From: an uncultured delta proteobacterium
GTDB taxonomy: Bacteria > Desulfobacterota > Syntrophorhabdia > Syntrophorhabdales > Syntrophorhabdaceae
Assembly: GCA_903872255.1 (NCBI GenBank)
Contig: CAIQJW010000035.1
Coordinates: 1 to 17,041 of the forward strand
DNA length: 17,041 bases
Reading direction: 5' to 3'
The notes beneath the pieces were generated by a model. It saw only the letters and a program-made list of their open reading frames with translations. It ran no database searches and was not told the origin of the DNA. Positions 1 to 6,955 of the stretch are shown piece after piece (position 1 is the stretch's first letter; each line of letters begins with the position of its first letter). Made by a program: the position numbers and the translations under genes.

Positions 1-23
1 GCCGTTAGCCGTTAGCCGTTCGC
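1..23. repeat. GCCGTT(A/C) heptamer repeat, upstream copy
   Basis: Three consecutive copies of a seven-base unit, GCCGTTA, GCCGTTA and GCCGTTC, open the window. The same unit recurs immediately downstream of clpB (2754-2778), and its complement overlaps the clpB stop. This copy is probably the tail of a terminator or intergenic repeat belonging to the gene left of the window, which cannot be seen. Confidence 0.7.
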
Positions 24-51
24 TTGCTTTTGCCAATTTCGTGATTATATT
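24..51 (+). promoter_or_regulatory. Possible weak sigma70-type promoter for clpB
   Basis: TTGCTT (24-29) and TATATT (46-51) are separated by 16 bases and lie about 75 bases before the clpB start. The match is modest. I looked for a CIRCE inverted repeat and for a convincing sigma32 promoter in the 125-base leader, found neither, and therefore cannot say how heat induction would be achieved. Confidence 0.3.
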
Positions 52-125
52 TCTAGCAGATTTTCAGATGTACACTGGTTCGACACAGGGAAAACAAGTT
101 AGGACGGACTGTTAGAGGTGAATAT

Positions 126-2711
126 ATGAATTGGGAAAAATTAACTATAAAAGCCCAGGAAGCAATACAGGAAGCTCAGAAAAAGGCGGAATCGCTGGGT
201 CAGCAGAGTATTGAAAATGAACATCTTCTTTTTGCCCTCATATCGAAAAAGGAAGGAATAATACGGCCCATACTCGAAAAGCTCGGAGTAAGGACGGACA
301 TCATTGCCAGCGACCTCGAGCGGGAACTCAAGAAGATCCCGCGCGTGGAAGGAGGAATGTCTGACACATATATCTCACCGCGCTTTAAACAGACCCTCGA
401 TACCGCCTTTACCGAAGCGGAAAGGCTCAAGGATGAATTCGTAAGTACCGAGCATCTGCTTATCGGCATAACCGATGCGAAGGATGCGCCTGCGGCGGCA
501 ATATTGCGTACGTACGGGGTTACCAAGGACAGTATTTATGCCGTACTCAAAGACCTGCGGGGCACCCAGCGCGTCACCGACCAGGCACCGGAAGAGAAAT
601 ACCAGTCTCTTCAGAGATACTGCCGCGACCTTACCGAAGAGGCCAGAAAAGGAAGGCTTGACCCGGTGATAGGCCGCGATGAAGAGGTTCGCAGGGTCAT
701 GCAGGTCCTATCCCGCCGGACCAAGAACAACCCCGTCATCATAGGTGAGCCGGGTGTCGGCAAGACCGCCATCGTTGAAGGGCTCGCGCAGCGCATCATA
801 TCGGGGGACATTCCCGAAACCCTTAAAAATAAACGGGTCCTTTCCCTCGACCTGGGGTCCCTGCTTGCCGGGGCAAAATACCGCGGTGAATTTGAGGACA
901 GGCTGAAGGCAGTTTTGAAAGAAATTGATGAGGCATCGGGCACAGTTGTTCTTTTCATTGATGAGCTCCACACCATAGTAGGCGCAGGCGGCGCCCAGGG
1001 CTCGGTCGACGCCTCCAATATGCTCAAGCCCGCCCTGGCACGCGGCGAATTACGGTGTATCGGCGCCACGACCCTCGACGAATATCGCAAATATATTGAA
1101 AAAGACGCTGCGCTCGAGCGGCGTTTTCAGCCGGTATACGTCGGTGAGCCGTCTGTCGAGGAGACGATCGCCATCCTGCGGGGACTCAAGGAAAGATATG
1201 AGTTGCATCACCGGGTACGTATCAACGACCCGGCGATCATTGCGGCGGCCACACTGTCGCACCGCTACATAACCGACCGTTTTCTCCCCGACAAGGCGAT
1301 CGACCTCATCGACGAGGCTTCATCGCGGCTGCGTATGGAAATAGACAGCGTTCCTACGGAGATCGATGAGATAGAACGCAAGGTGATCCAATCCCAGATC
1401 GAAATAGAGGCGCTCAAAAAAGAGAAAGACCCCGCTTCGAATGAGCGCCGGAAGAAGATACAGGACGAACTCGCCGGGCTTAAGACGGAGGTTTCCGAGA
1501 AACGAAAACGCTGGGAGAAAGAAAAATCCTTTATTACAGACATCTCGGAGATAAAGGAAAAGATCGAGCACGCCAAAACGCAGGCGGACGAACTTGAGCG
1601 CAAGGGAGATTTCGGCCGCGTCGCCGAGATCAGGTACGGCACCATCTCGGCCCTGGAGCAGGAATTAAAGAAGAAGAACGACGAGCTTGCAGCGGCGCAT
1701 CAGGGCAAAAGAATGCTCAAGGAAGAGGTCGATGAAGAGGATATTGCCCGCATTGTGTCGAAGTGGACGGGTATACCTGTGTCCAAAATGCTCGAGGGAG
1801 AGATGGACAAGCTCGTCCGCATGGAAGAGAACATCCACCGGCGGGTGGTAGGTCAGGATGAGGCTATCGAAGCCGTTGCCAATACGATACGGCGGGCCCG
1901 GGCAGGTCTCCAGGACCCCAACAGACCGCTCGGGTCGTTCCTTTTCCTCGGCCCTACCGGCGTCGGCAAGACCGAACTTGCCCGGGCGCTGGCAGAATTC
2001 CTCTTCGATGACGAACAGGCAATAGTCCGCATTGATATGAGCGAATTTATGGAAAAGCATTCCGTATCACGTTTGATCGGCGCCCCGCCCGGATACGTGG
2101 GATACGAAGAAGGCGGATACCTTACCGAGGCAATACGCAGACGGCCTTACTCCATCATCCTGCTCGATGAGGTCGAAAAGGCGCATCCCGATGTTTTCAA
2201 CGTTCTCCTCCAGGTGCTCGATGACGGGCGTCTCACCGACGGCCAGGGACGGACCGTGGATTTCAAGAATTCGGTCATTATAATGACATCGAATATTGGA
2301 AGCCAATGGATAACCGATCTGACCGAACGGGACTACGAAGAAATGAAAAGGCGTGTCGGTGATGCGGTAAAGACGCATTTCAAGCCGGAATTCGTCAACC
2401 GGATAGACGACATAATCATATTCAGAGGACTGTCTGTCGAGAATATCAAGGCGATCGTAAAGCTTCAGCTCGACATCATGGCGAAGCGTGCGCAGCAACG
2501 CAATATTACCCTCGTCTTTACGGACAATCTAAGGGAATTGATAGCCAAAGAAGGTTACGACCCCGCCTACGGGGCGCGGCCGCTCAAACGCCTGATACAG
2601 AAAAAGATCCAGGACGCCCTCGCGCTCATGATCCTGAAAGGCGAGGTGAAGGACGGGGATAAGGTAACGGTAGATTCGGATCCGGCCGGCAAGGTGATTT
2701 TTAACGGCTAA
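126..2711 (+). CDS. clpB: ATP-dependent protein disaggregase ClpB
   Basis: Cytoplasmic hexameric AAA+ chaperone that threads aggregated proteins through its central pore, working with DnaK/DnaJ/GrpE. All ClpB parts are present: an N-terminal Clp_N repeat domain (about residues 1-150), a first AAA+ module with Walker A GEPGVGKT at 207-214 and Walker B acidic pair D279-E280, a charged coiled-coil middle domain (about 410-530) that distinguishes ClpB from ClpA and ClpC, and a second AAA+ module with Walker A GPTGVGKT at 609-616 and Walker B D681-E682, followed by the C-terminal ClpB small domain. The length of 861 residues is normal for the family. The ATG is preceded by GAGGTG seven bases upstream. 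It is a single-gene unit: heptamer repeats lie on both sides and a terminator-like inverted repeat begins over its stop codon. No frameshift or missing catalytic residue is seen. Confidence 0.97.
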   Translation: MNWEKLTIKAQEAIQEAQKKAESLGQQSIENEHLLFALISKKEGIIRPILEKLGVRTDIIASDLERELKKIPRVEGGMSDTYISPRFKQTLDTAFTEAERLKDEFVSTEHLLIGITDAKDAPAAAILRTYGVTKDSIYAVLKDLRGTQRVTDQAPEEKYQSLQRYCRDLTEEARKGRLDPVIGRDEEVRRVMQVLSRRTKNNPVIIGEPGVGKTAIVEGLAQRIISGDIPETLKNKRVLSLDLGSLLAGAKYRGEFEDRLKAVLKEIDEASGTVVLFIDELHTIVGAGGAQGSVDASNMLKPALARGELRCIGATTLDEYRKYIEKDAALERRFQPVYVGEPSVEETIAILRGLKERYELHHRVRINDPAIIAAATLSHRYITDRFLPDKAIDLIDEASSRLRMEIDSVPTEIDEIERKVIQSQIEIEALKKEKDPASNERRKKIQDELAGLKTEVSEKRKRWEKEKSFITDISEIKEKIEHAKTQADELERKGDFGRVAEIRYGTISALEQELKKKNDELAAAHQGKRMLKEEVDEEDIARIVSKWTGIPVSKMLEGEMDKLVRMEENIHRRVVGQDEAIEAVANTIRRARAGLQDPNRPLGSFLFLGPTGVGKTELARALAEFLFDDEQAIVRIDMSEFMEKHSVSRLIGAPPGYVGYEEGGYLTEAIRRRPYSIILLDEVEKAHPDVFNVLLQVLDDGRLTDGQGRTVDFKNSVIIMTSNIGSQWITDLTERDYEEMKRRVGDAVKTHFKPEFVNRIDDIIIFRGLSVENIKAIVKLQLDIMAKRAQQRNITLVFTDNLRELIAKEGYDPAYGARPLKRLIQKKIQDALALMILKGEVKDGDKVTVDSDPAGKVIFNG

Positions 2712-2782
2712 CGGCAAACGGCAAAAGAAAATAACAAAGTCAATTCCGTTAGCCTTTAGCCGTTCGCCGTTCGCCGTTTTTT
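2703..2782 (+). terminator. clpB terminator built from heptamer repeats
   Basis: The left arm (2703-2722) overlaps the clpB stop and reads as complement-strand GCCGTT(T/A) units. The right arm (2759-2778) reads GCCGTTCGCCGTTCGCCGTT. They pair over about 18 of 20 positions, and the right arm runs into six Ts (2777-2782). This is the form of an intrinsic terminator, although the roughly 36-base loop is long. A further GTTAGCC-type unit inside the loop (2754-2758) allows alternative pairing. Confidence 0.6.
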
Positions 2783-2786
2783 AATC

Positions 2787-2815
2787 TTGACCTTTTTTCA
2801 ACCAATTGTTATATA
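2787..2815 (+). promoter_or_regulatory. Promoter of tRNA-Val
   Basis: TTGACC (2787-2792) and TATATA (2810-2815) are 17 bases apart. The expected start point is about seven bases upstream of the mature tRNA 5' end. An overlapping TATAAA is at 2812-2817. Both hexamers are close to consensus and nothing else in the gap explains them. Confidence 0.6.
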
Positions 2816-2828
2816 AATGGATTGCTGT

Positions 2829-2903
2829 AGGCGCTTAGCTCAGTGGGAGAGCGCTTCCCTGACGCGGAAGAGGTCAGGGGTTCAATACCCCTAGCGCCTA
2901 CCA
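2829..2903 (+). tRNA. tRNA-Val, anticodon GAC
   Basis: A complete 75-nt cloverleaf: 7-bp acceptor AGGCGCT with AGCGCCT, D stem GCTC/GAGC, anticodon stem CTTCC/GGAAG with loop CTGACGC (anticodon GAC at 2861-2863, reading GUC and GUU), T stem AGGGG/CCCCT with loop TTCAATA, discriminator A and an encoded CCA. The A73 and the AC of the anticodon agree with valine identity. A run of eight Ts directly after the CCA (2904-2911) probably ends transcription. Confidence 0.96.
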
Positions 2904-2945
2904 TTTTTTTTATATGTTCGTTTGCGCTGTCGACAAATAATGAGA

Positions 2946-2974
2946 TTGACGAAAGTTAATTTCCATATCATAAA
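2946..2974 (+). promoter_or_regulatory. Candidate promoter of the secretin-fold gene
   Basis: TTGACG (2946-2951) and CATAAA (2969-2974) are 17 bases apart in the AT-rich gap after the tRNA. This would give a leader of about 70 bases before the GTG start. The -10 is only moderate. Confidence 0.4.
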
Positions 2975-3052
2975 TTCAATTTATAAAATTTACTGGCGGA
3001 GTTCGAAAAAACGTAGGCAGGGTGAAAGTCCGCAGGTTCCGGGAGTTGTTCC

Positions 3053-4393
3053 GTGAAAGCGCGCCGATTGTTCTTATGGATTTTGTTGATCTTTACGATA
3101 CTTCCGCTTGCAGCCTTCACCCAGACAACGGCACCGGCGAATCAGCCTGCCCCTGCTTCAGGCAATCCATCGGCAGTATCCGGCAATAATCCCCCTGCAT
3201 CTTCGGGAAGCACCGCCGCTCCCGGCGAACATCCGGCAACCGGCATCAAGCCGGAGGCAGGCCTCGCCCAACCGGCACCGGCACAAAGTCAATCTCCCGT
3301 GAGTCCTCCGGCCGTCGCTGAAATGAGCCCGATGAATTTCAAGCTGAGTACCGACGGGACCGTTGCAACCATACTTTTCGATAAAGATAGCATCGACGCG
3401 ATGAAGACCGTTATTGCCCAGTTGGAACAAAACGGGGTCCTGGGAAAGGTCAAAGGGATCATTTATTCCTCTGCCGGCATTACCCCGATGCTGGTCCTCA
3501 TGGGGGAAAAGGACGAACTCGCCCAGAAACTGGAGGTACTCCGGCAGTTCATACCGGACCAGAGTCAGGCACACATGGTGGTGATATCGGCAAGCCTTCG
3601 CGAATTGCAGGACGAGGATGCCTACTATGTCGGTCTTACATTGAGCCCCGATATCCTGGGGATAATGTTGAGCGGCGCCGGCGCGACTGCAACCTTTCAA
3701 AACTATGGCAGCGGGGATGACTTCTTTAAAACTCAGTATCAGACGACCATAACCGCGCAGTTTCCTAGCAATTTTACTTTTTCCCGGATCGCCCAATTTC
3801 AGGAGGCTTACCAGAGGGGCAAGGTCCTTGTGGCCAGCGAGGTTTACACCCGCAACGGTACGAAAGCGCTTCTCACGAACATCCAGTCTATCCCGATCTT
3901 CACCGTCGACAGCAATAAAAATATCTCGACGCAGTACCAGAACCTGGAGACCAGTATCGATGTCATACCGACCACAGTAGAATATAACAAGGAAAAACCG
4001 GAGGAAAGCCAGGTAAGGGTAGATGCCCTCGTAAAGATAAGCGTCATAACTGGAAACCAGGTATATTCAACCTCTTCCGCCCCGTCTTACGCAACAAAGA
4101 CCTTTGCCACAACCCGTGTCCTGAAGGCGAACAACGAACGGTATGTCGTCGGGACATTTGTCAACGATGCGTCTTACAAGGGACAGACGGGCATACCTTT
4201 CCTTTCTAAAATACCGCTCCTGAAATATCTCTTTTCGCAAGAAAGCAATGACTCGCAGCGCAAGATCGCCATCCTCACACTTGCCGTCAGGCTTGTCCCG
4301 ATGAACGTTAAGGCCCTTACAATCCAGGTGGACAGGGTCGACCCGCTGGAAGAGTTATATAAACGAAAAGGCCATAAGGAGGCAGAGAAATAG
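3053..4393 (+). CDS. Secretin-fold outer membrane protein (GspD/PulD/PilQ superfamily)
   Basis: The C-terminal two thirds (about residues 175-430) matches the secretin beta-domain pattern. It includes the segment around VLVASEVYTRNG, a long amphipathic beta-rich stretch, and the diagnostic secretin signature GIPFLSKIPLLKYLF starting at residue 380, followed by a hydrophobic closing strand ending RLVP near 423. Secretins form gated outer-membrane rings for type II/III/IV machineries. The N-terminus is a signal peptide (about 1-22, basic MKARR then a hydrophobic core), then a Pro/Ala/Ser/Gly-rich linker to about residue 90, then one small alpha/beta domain (about 95-160). At 446 residues it is shorter than classical GspD or PilQ because the usual run of N0-N3 ring domains is missing. 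The start is GTG with GGGAG seven bases upstream. No other secretion genes lie beside it, so the machine it serves is unknown. It may be a stand-alone secretin-like porin. Confidence 0.75.
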   Translation: MKARRLFLWILLIFTILPLAAFTQTTAPANQPAPASGNPSAVSGNNPPASSGSTAAPGEHPATGIKPEAGLAQPAPAQSQSPVSPPAVAEMSPMNFKLSTDGTVATILFDKDSIDAMKTVIAQLEQNGVLGKVKGIIYSSAGITPMLVLMGEKDELAQKLEVLRQFIPDQSQAHMVVISASLRELQDEDAYYVGLTLSPDILGIMLSGAGATATFQNYGSGDDFFKTQYQTTITAQFPSNFTFSRIAQFQEAYQRGKVLVASEVYTRNGTKALLTNIQSIPIFTVDSNKNISTQYQNLETSIDVIPTTVEYNKEKPEESQVRVDALVKISVITGNQVYSTSSAPSYATKTFATTRVLKANNERYVVGTFVNDASYKGQTGIPFLSKIPLLKYLFSQESNDSQRKIAILTLAVRLVPMNVKALTIQVDRVDPLEELYKRKGHKEAEK

Positions 4394-4514
4394 GCCTATT
4401 CCGCGAAATTTGCATTATTTAGCCGCTCAGCCTTCGATCATATTCACATTTCTCTGCGCATTTTTGAGATGCACCGTTAGAACCCGTTCTTACCAGTCTT
4501 TTTAACTATAAGAA

Positions 4515-4544
4515 TTGACAAGAGAAACACAAAAATGGTAATAA
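4515..4544 (+). promoter_or_regulatory. Strong promoter of the thrS-infC-rpmI-rplT-pheST operon
   Basis: A perfect TTGACA (4515-4520) and TAATAA (4539-4544) are separated by 18 bases, with TGG just before the -10. The start point is expected near 4551, giving a leader of about 65 bases to thrS. It is the only convincing promoter I see before the run of co-directional, closely spaced translation genes. Confidence 0.7.
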
Positions 4545-4557
4545 TATCTTTCTGTTC

Positions 4558-4572
4558 AGAAACAATGTTTCT
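4558..4572 (+). promoter_or_regulatory. 15-bp palindrome at the 5' end of the thrS leader
   Basis: AGAAACA-A-TGTTTCT is a perfect inverted repeat located about 8-22 bases after the predicted transcription start. It could be a DNA operator or a short leader hairpin (six pairs around AAT). The E. coli thrS leader carries an operator for its own enzyme, but nothing here visibly mimics a tRNA-Thr anticodon arm, so the role is unassigned. Confidence 0.4.
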
Positions 4573-4614
4573 CAGTTTTGAAATTAGCGGTCAAGGCAGT
4601 TGAAGGATCATGTA

Positions 4615-6330
4615 ATGGATGAAAATCTCGATATAATAAGGCACAGCACGTCTCATCTCATGGCGCAGGCGGTCAGGGACCTTTTCCCCGGCGTGAAGGT
4701 TGCAATCGGGCCTTCTATTGAGACCGGATTTTATTATGATTTTGACTATGACCCGGGCTTCACCGATGAGGACCTCGCAAAAATAGAAAAGCGTATGGGC
4801 GAACTAGCGGAGATGAACGTCCCGATCGACCGTAAGATAATAAAAAGGCAGGACGCAATCAGGATGTTCACCGAGATGGGGGAACCCTACAAGGTCGAAC
4901 TCCTTGAGGCCCTGTCAGACGACGAGGTAAGCATATACACGCAGGGGGATTTCACGGACCTCTGCCGCGGGCCTCACCTCGAATCAACGGGAAAGATCAA
5001 GGCCTTTAAATTGTTGAGCCTTGCAGGTGCATACTGGAGAGGCGACGAGCACAACAAGATGCTTACCCGCATATACGGGACGGCATTCACAGACAGGAAG
5101 GCGCTCAAGGAATACCTAACATTTCTGGAAGAAGTCAAAAAAAGGGACCATCGAAGGCTGGGAAAGGACCTCGATCTTTTCAGCATATCGGATGAGGTCG
5201 GAGCCGGTCTCGTTATATATCACCCGAAAGGTGCGCTGCTCAGGTGGCTCCTTGAAGATTTCGAACGCAGGGAACACCTGAAGCGCGGGTACGATTTCGT
5301 TGTCGGCCCCCACATCCTGAAGCTCGATATGTGGAAAAAATCCGGCCATTTCGAAAATTATCGCGAAAACATGTACTTTACGAAGGTCGATGAGGTCGAG
5401 TACGGCATCAAGCCGATGAACTGCCTTGCGCACATCATGGTCTATAAGTCCCATGTAAGAAGTTATCGCGAGCTCCCCTTGCGATATTTCGAATTGGGGA
5501 CGGTCTGCAGGCATGAAAAATCCGGCGTCCTCCACGGGCTCATGCGGGTCCGGGAATTCACCCAGGATGACGCGCATATTTTCCTGCGTCCCGACCAGCT
5601 TCATGACGAAATTCTTGCTATTATCCGGTTCGTTCAGGATGTCATGGACATCTTCGGTTTTAAATTTGAAATGGAGATAAGCACCCGGCCATCCAAATCC
5701 ATCGGCAGCGACGAGGATTGGGAGAGAGCAGAGAAAGCGCTCAAGGAAGTCCTTGACGGCCATGGTCTGCCGTATGACCTTAACGAAGGGGATGGCGCGT
5801 TTTATGGCCCGAAGATCGACATTAAGCTCAAGGATGCTCTCGGAAGAAAATGGCAGTGTGCAACTATCCAGTGCGATTTTGCCCTTCCGGAACGGTTCGA
5901 TCTGCACTACACCGATTCCGATGGCATAAGAAAAAGGCCCGTCATGCTGCACAGGGTCGTTCTTGGTGCGCTTGAAAGGTTTATGGGCGTTCTGATAGAG
6001 CATTACGCGGGCAAGTTCCCGGTCTGGCTGGCCCCGGTCCAGGTTGTCGTCATGAATATCACCGATGACCAGGCCGCATATGTCCGGTCCATCGCCGAGG
6101 GATTGGGTCGTGAAGACGTTCGGGTCGAAACAGACCTGAGAAATGAAAAACTTGGTTTAAAAATCCGCGAAAGTGTGGTAAAGAAAATCCCCTATATGGT
6201 GATCGCGGGTAAGAACGAAATGGAGAGCAACACTATCACCGTCCGTGTACGCGATGGCGGTGAGCTGAAAGATATCAGGCTCGAAGATTTTATTGAGCGG
6301 GTAAAGGATGAAATTTTAACCAGGAGGTGA
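4615..6330 (+). CDS. thrS: Threonyl-tRNA synthetase lacking the TGS domain
   Basis: Class II synthetase that charges tRNA-Thr and hydrolyses mischarged Ser-tRNA-Thr. I chose the ATG with AAGGA seven bases upstream. An in-frame TTG at 4600 would add five residues but has only AAGG three bases away. The protein (571 residues) begins directly with the editing domain: HSTSH at 10-14 and CRGPH at 117-121 are its metal-site motifs. The catalytic core follows, with zinc ligands C270, H321 and H446 all present, motif 2 around RVREFTQDDAH, and a C-terminal anticodon-binding domain (about 465-571). The usual N-terminal TGS domain of about 60 residues is absent, and no such sequence exists upstream in any frame. 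The normally strong PMNCPGH/PMNCPAH motif reads PMNCLAH. First gene of a nine-gene operon, it ends in the AGGAGG that serves infC. Confidence 0.95.
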   Translation: MDENLDIIRHSTSHLMAQAVRDLFPGVKVAIGPSIETGFYYDFDYDPGFTDEDLAKIEKRMGELAEMNVPIDRKIIKRQDAIRMFTEMGEPYKVELLEALSDDEVSIYTQGDFTDLCRGPHLESTGKIKAFKLLSLAGAYWRGDEHNKMLTRIYGTAFTDRKALKEYLTFLEEVKKRDHRRLGKDLDLFSISDEVGAGLVIYHPKGALLRWLLEDFERREHLKRGYDFVVGPHILKLDMWKKSGHFENYRENMYFTKVDEVEYGIKPMNCLAHIMVYKSHVRSYRELPLRYFELGTVCRHEKSGVLHGLMRVREFTQDDAHIFLRPDQLHDEILAIIRFVQDVMDIFGFKFEMEISTRPSKSIGSDEDWERAEKALKEVLDGHGLPYDLNEGDGAFYGPKIDIKLKDALGRKWQCATIQCDFALPERFDLHYTDSDGIRKRPVMLHRVVLGALERFMGVLIEHYAGKFPVWLAPVQVVVMNITDDQAAYVRSIAEGLGREDVRVETDLRNEKLGLKIRESVVKKIPYMVIAGKNEMESNTITVRVRDGGELKDIRLEDFIERVKDEILTRR

Positions 6331-6335
6331 GCCTT

Positions 6336-6860
6336 ATAGCAGCAGTAGGAAAGGATTTCAAGGACATTAACGTCAACGAAAAGATCCGGGTTCGCGAAGT
6401 ACGGCTTATAGACGAAGACGGAGAACAGTTAGGCATAGTTCCCACAGTGGACGCCTTAAGGATGGCGCGGGAAAAAGAACTCGATCTTGTAGAAGTTTCG
6501 GGGAAATCTTCCCCACCGGTCTGCAAGATCATGGATTACGGGAAATATAAGTACCAATTGGCGAAAAAAGCCCAGGAAGCCAAGAAAAAACAGACCGTGA
6601 TCCAGATTAAGGAAATGAAGATCGGGCTCAAGATCGAGGAACACGATTTTCAGTTCAAAATGAAGCATCTCCGGGATTTCCTCGAGGAGGGCCACAAACT
6701 TAAGATCATCATCATGTTCAGGGGAAGGGAGATACTTCACGTTGACATGGGTGAAAAACTGGCACAAAAGGTCATAGAATCGTTGAAAGATGTAGGGGAA
6801 TTGGAACAAAAGTCGAGATTCGACGGCAGAAATATTGTTATGATTTTTGCCCCCCTATAA
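6336..6860 (+). CDS. infC: Translation initiation factor IF-3, probable AUA start
   Basis: IF3 binds the 30S subunit, prevents premature 50S joining and rejects non-canonical start codons. The N domain (INVNEKIRVREV... to GKYKYQ) and the C domain (RFRG-type core MFRGRE, then a long helix) are complete, and the length of about 174-175 residues is normal. An open frame extends to a GTG at 6327, but that GTG lies inside the only Shine-Dalgarno sequence (AGGAGG, 6322-6327) and cannot use it. The in-frame codon with ideal spacing of eight bases is ATA at 6336. An in-frame ATT at 6366 with AAAGGA ten bases upstream is a second candidate. infC is known for rare starts (AUU in E. coli, AUC in some others) that let IF3 repress its own synthesis, so an AUA start fits. 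The gene follows thrS by five bases and precedes rpmI. Confidence 0.93.
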   Translation: MAAVGKDFKDINVNEKIRVREVRLIDEDGEQLGIVPTVDALRMAREKELDLVEVSGKSSPPVCKIMDYGKYKYQLAKKAQEAKKKQTVIQIKEMKIGLKIEEHDFQFKMKHLRDFLEEGHKLKIIIMFRGREILHVDMGEKLAQKVIESLKDVGELEQKSRFDGRNIVMIFAPL

Positions 6861-6869
6861 CAATAGCTT

Positions 6870-6933
6870 GCACAGCGAGCGAGAAGGGGAGGCTCCACGG
6901 GCTTATTCTCGTGGAGAGGGCGACGAGAACCCC
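6870..6933 (+). repeat. Structured dispersed repeat, copy A (infC-rpmI gap)
   Basis: This 64-base element begins GCACAGCG and ends CCCC. It is about 85% identical, with one indel, to copy B at 16112-16176 near tRNA-Pro, and its first 27 bases recur at 16315-16341. It contains a 7-bp perfect hairpin CTCCACG (6893-6899) with CGTGGAG (6910-6916), and outer GGGG and CCCC tracts that can close a larger fold. It sits between the infC stop and the rpmI Shine-Dalgarno, the position where L20 repressor sites are found in some bacteria. Because a copy exists elsewhere, it is better explained as a small mobile or REP-like repeat that may have been co-opted. Confidence 0.75.
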
Positions 6934-6938
6934 TTTAA

Positions 6939-6949
6939 CCTCAAGGAGG
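6939..6949 (+). promoter_or_regulatory. rpmI ribosome binding site inside a mini-hairpin
   Basis: The Shine-Dalgarno AAGGAGG (6943-6949) lies seven bases before ATG 6956. It is immediately preceded by CCTC (6939-6942), which can pair with its own GAGG (6946-6949) around AAG. That would partly hide the site and could tune L35/L20 synthesis. The hairpin has only four pairs. Confidence 0.4.
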
Positions 6950-6955
6950 ATACAC

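Noticed and set aside
24..125. Heat-shock control sites before clpB (CIRCE, sigma32)
   Set aside because: I found no TTAGCACTC/GAGTGCTAA inverted repeat, and no CTTGAAA with a CCCCAT-type -10 at correct spacing.
2994..3052. FMN-riboswitch-like phrase GGCAGGGTGAAAGTCC in the secretin gene leader
   Set aside because: Only a short stretch resembles the first part of an RFN element. The remaining stems are missing within the 60-base leader, and the downstream gene has no link to riboflavin. c-di-GMP-I and cobalamin riboswitch cores do not fit either.
5116..6003. 295-residue minus-strand open frame opposite thrS
   Set aside because: Antisense shadow of a strongly conserved synthetase; it has no Shine-Dalgarno or recognisable domain. 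The same applies to the long antisense frames opposite clpB, the secretin gene, pheS, pheT and livM.
6327..6335. GTG 6327 as the infC start
   Set aside because: The codon is part of the AGGAGG Shine-Dalgarno itself and no other ribosome binding site lies upstream; in-frame ATA 6336 has ideal spacing.
6911..6955. 15-codon N-terminal extension of rpmI from GTG 6911
   Set aside because: It would translate half of the structured repeat. L35 normally starts MPK(V/M)KTH and the ATG at 6956 has a strong Shine-Dalgarno.
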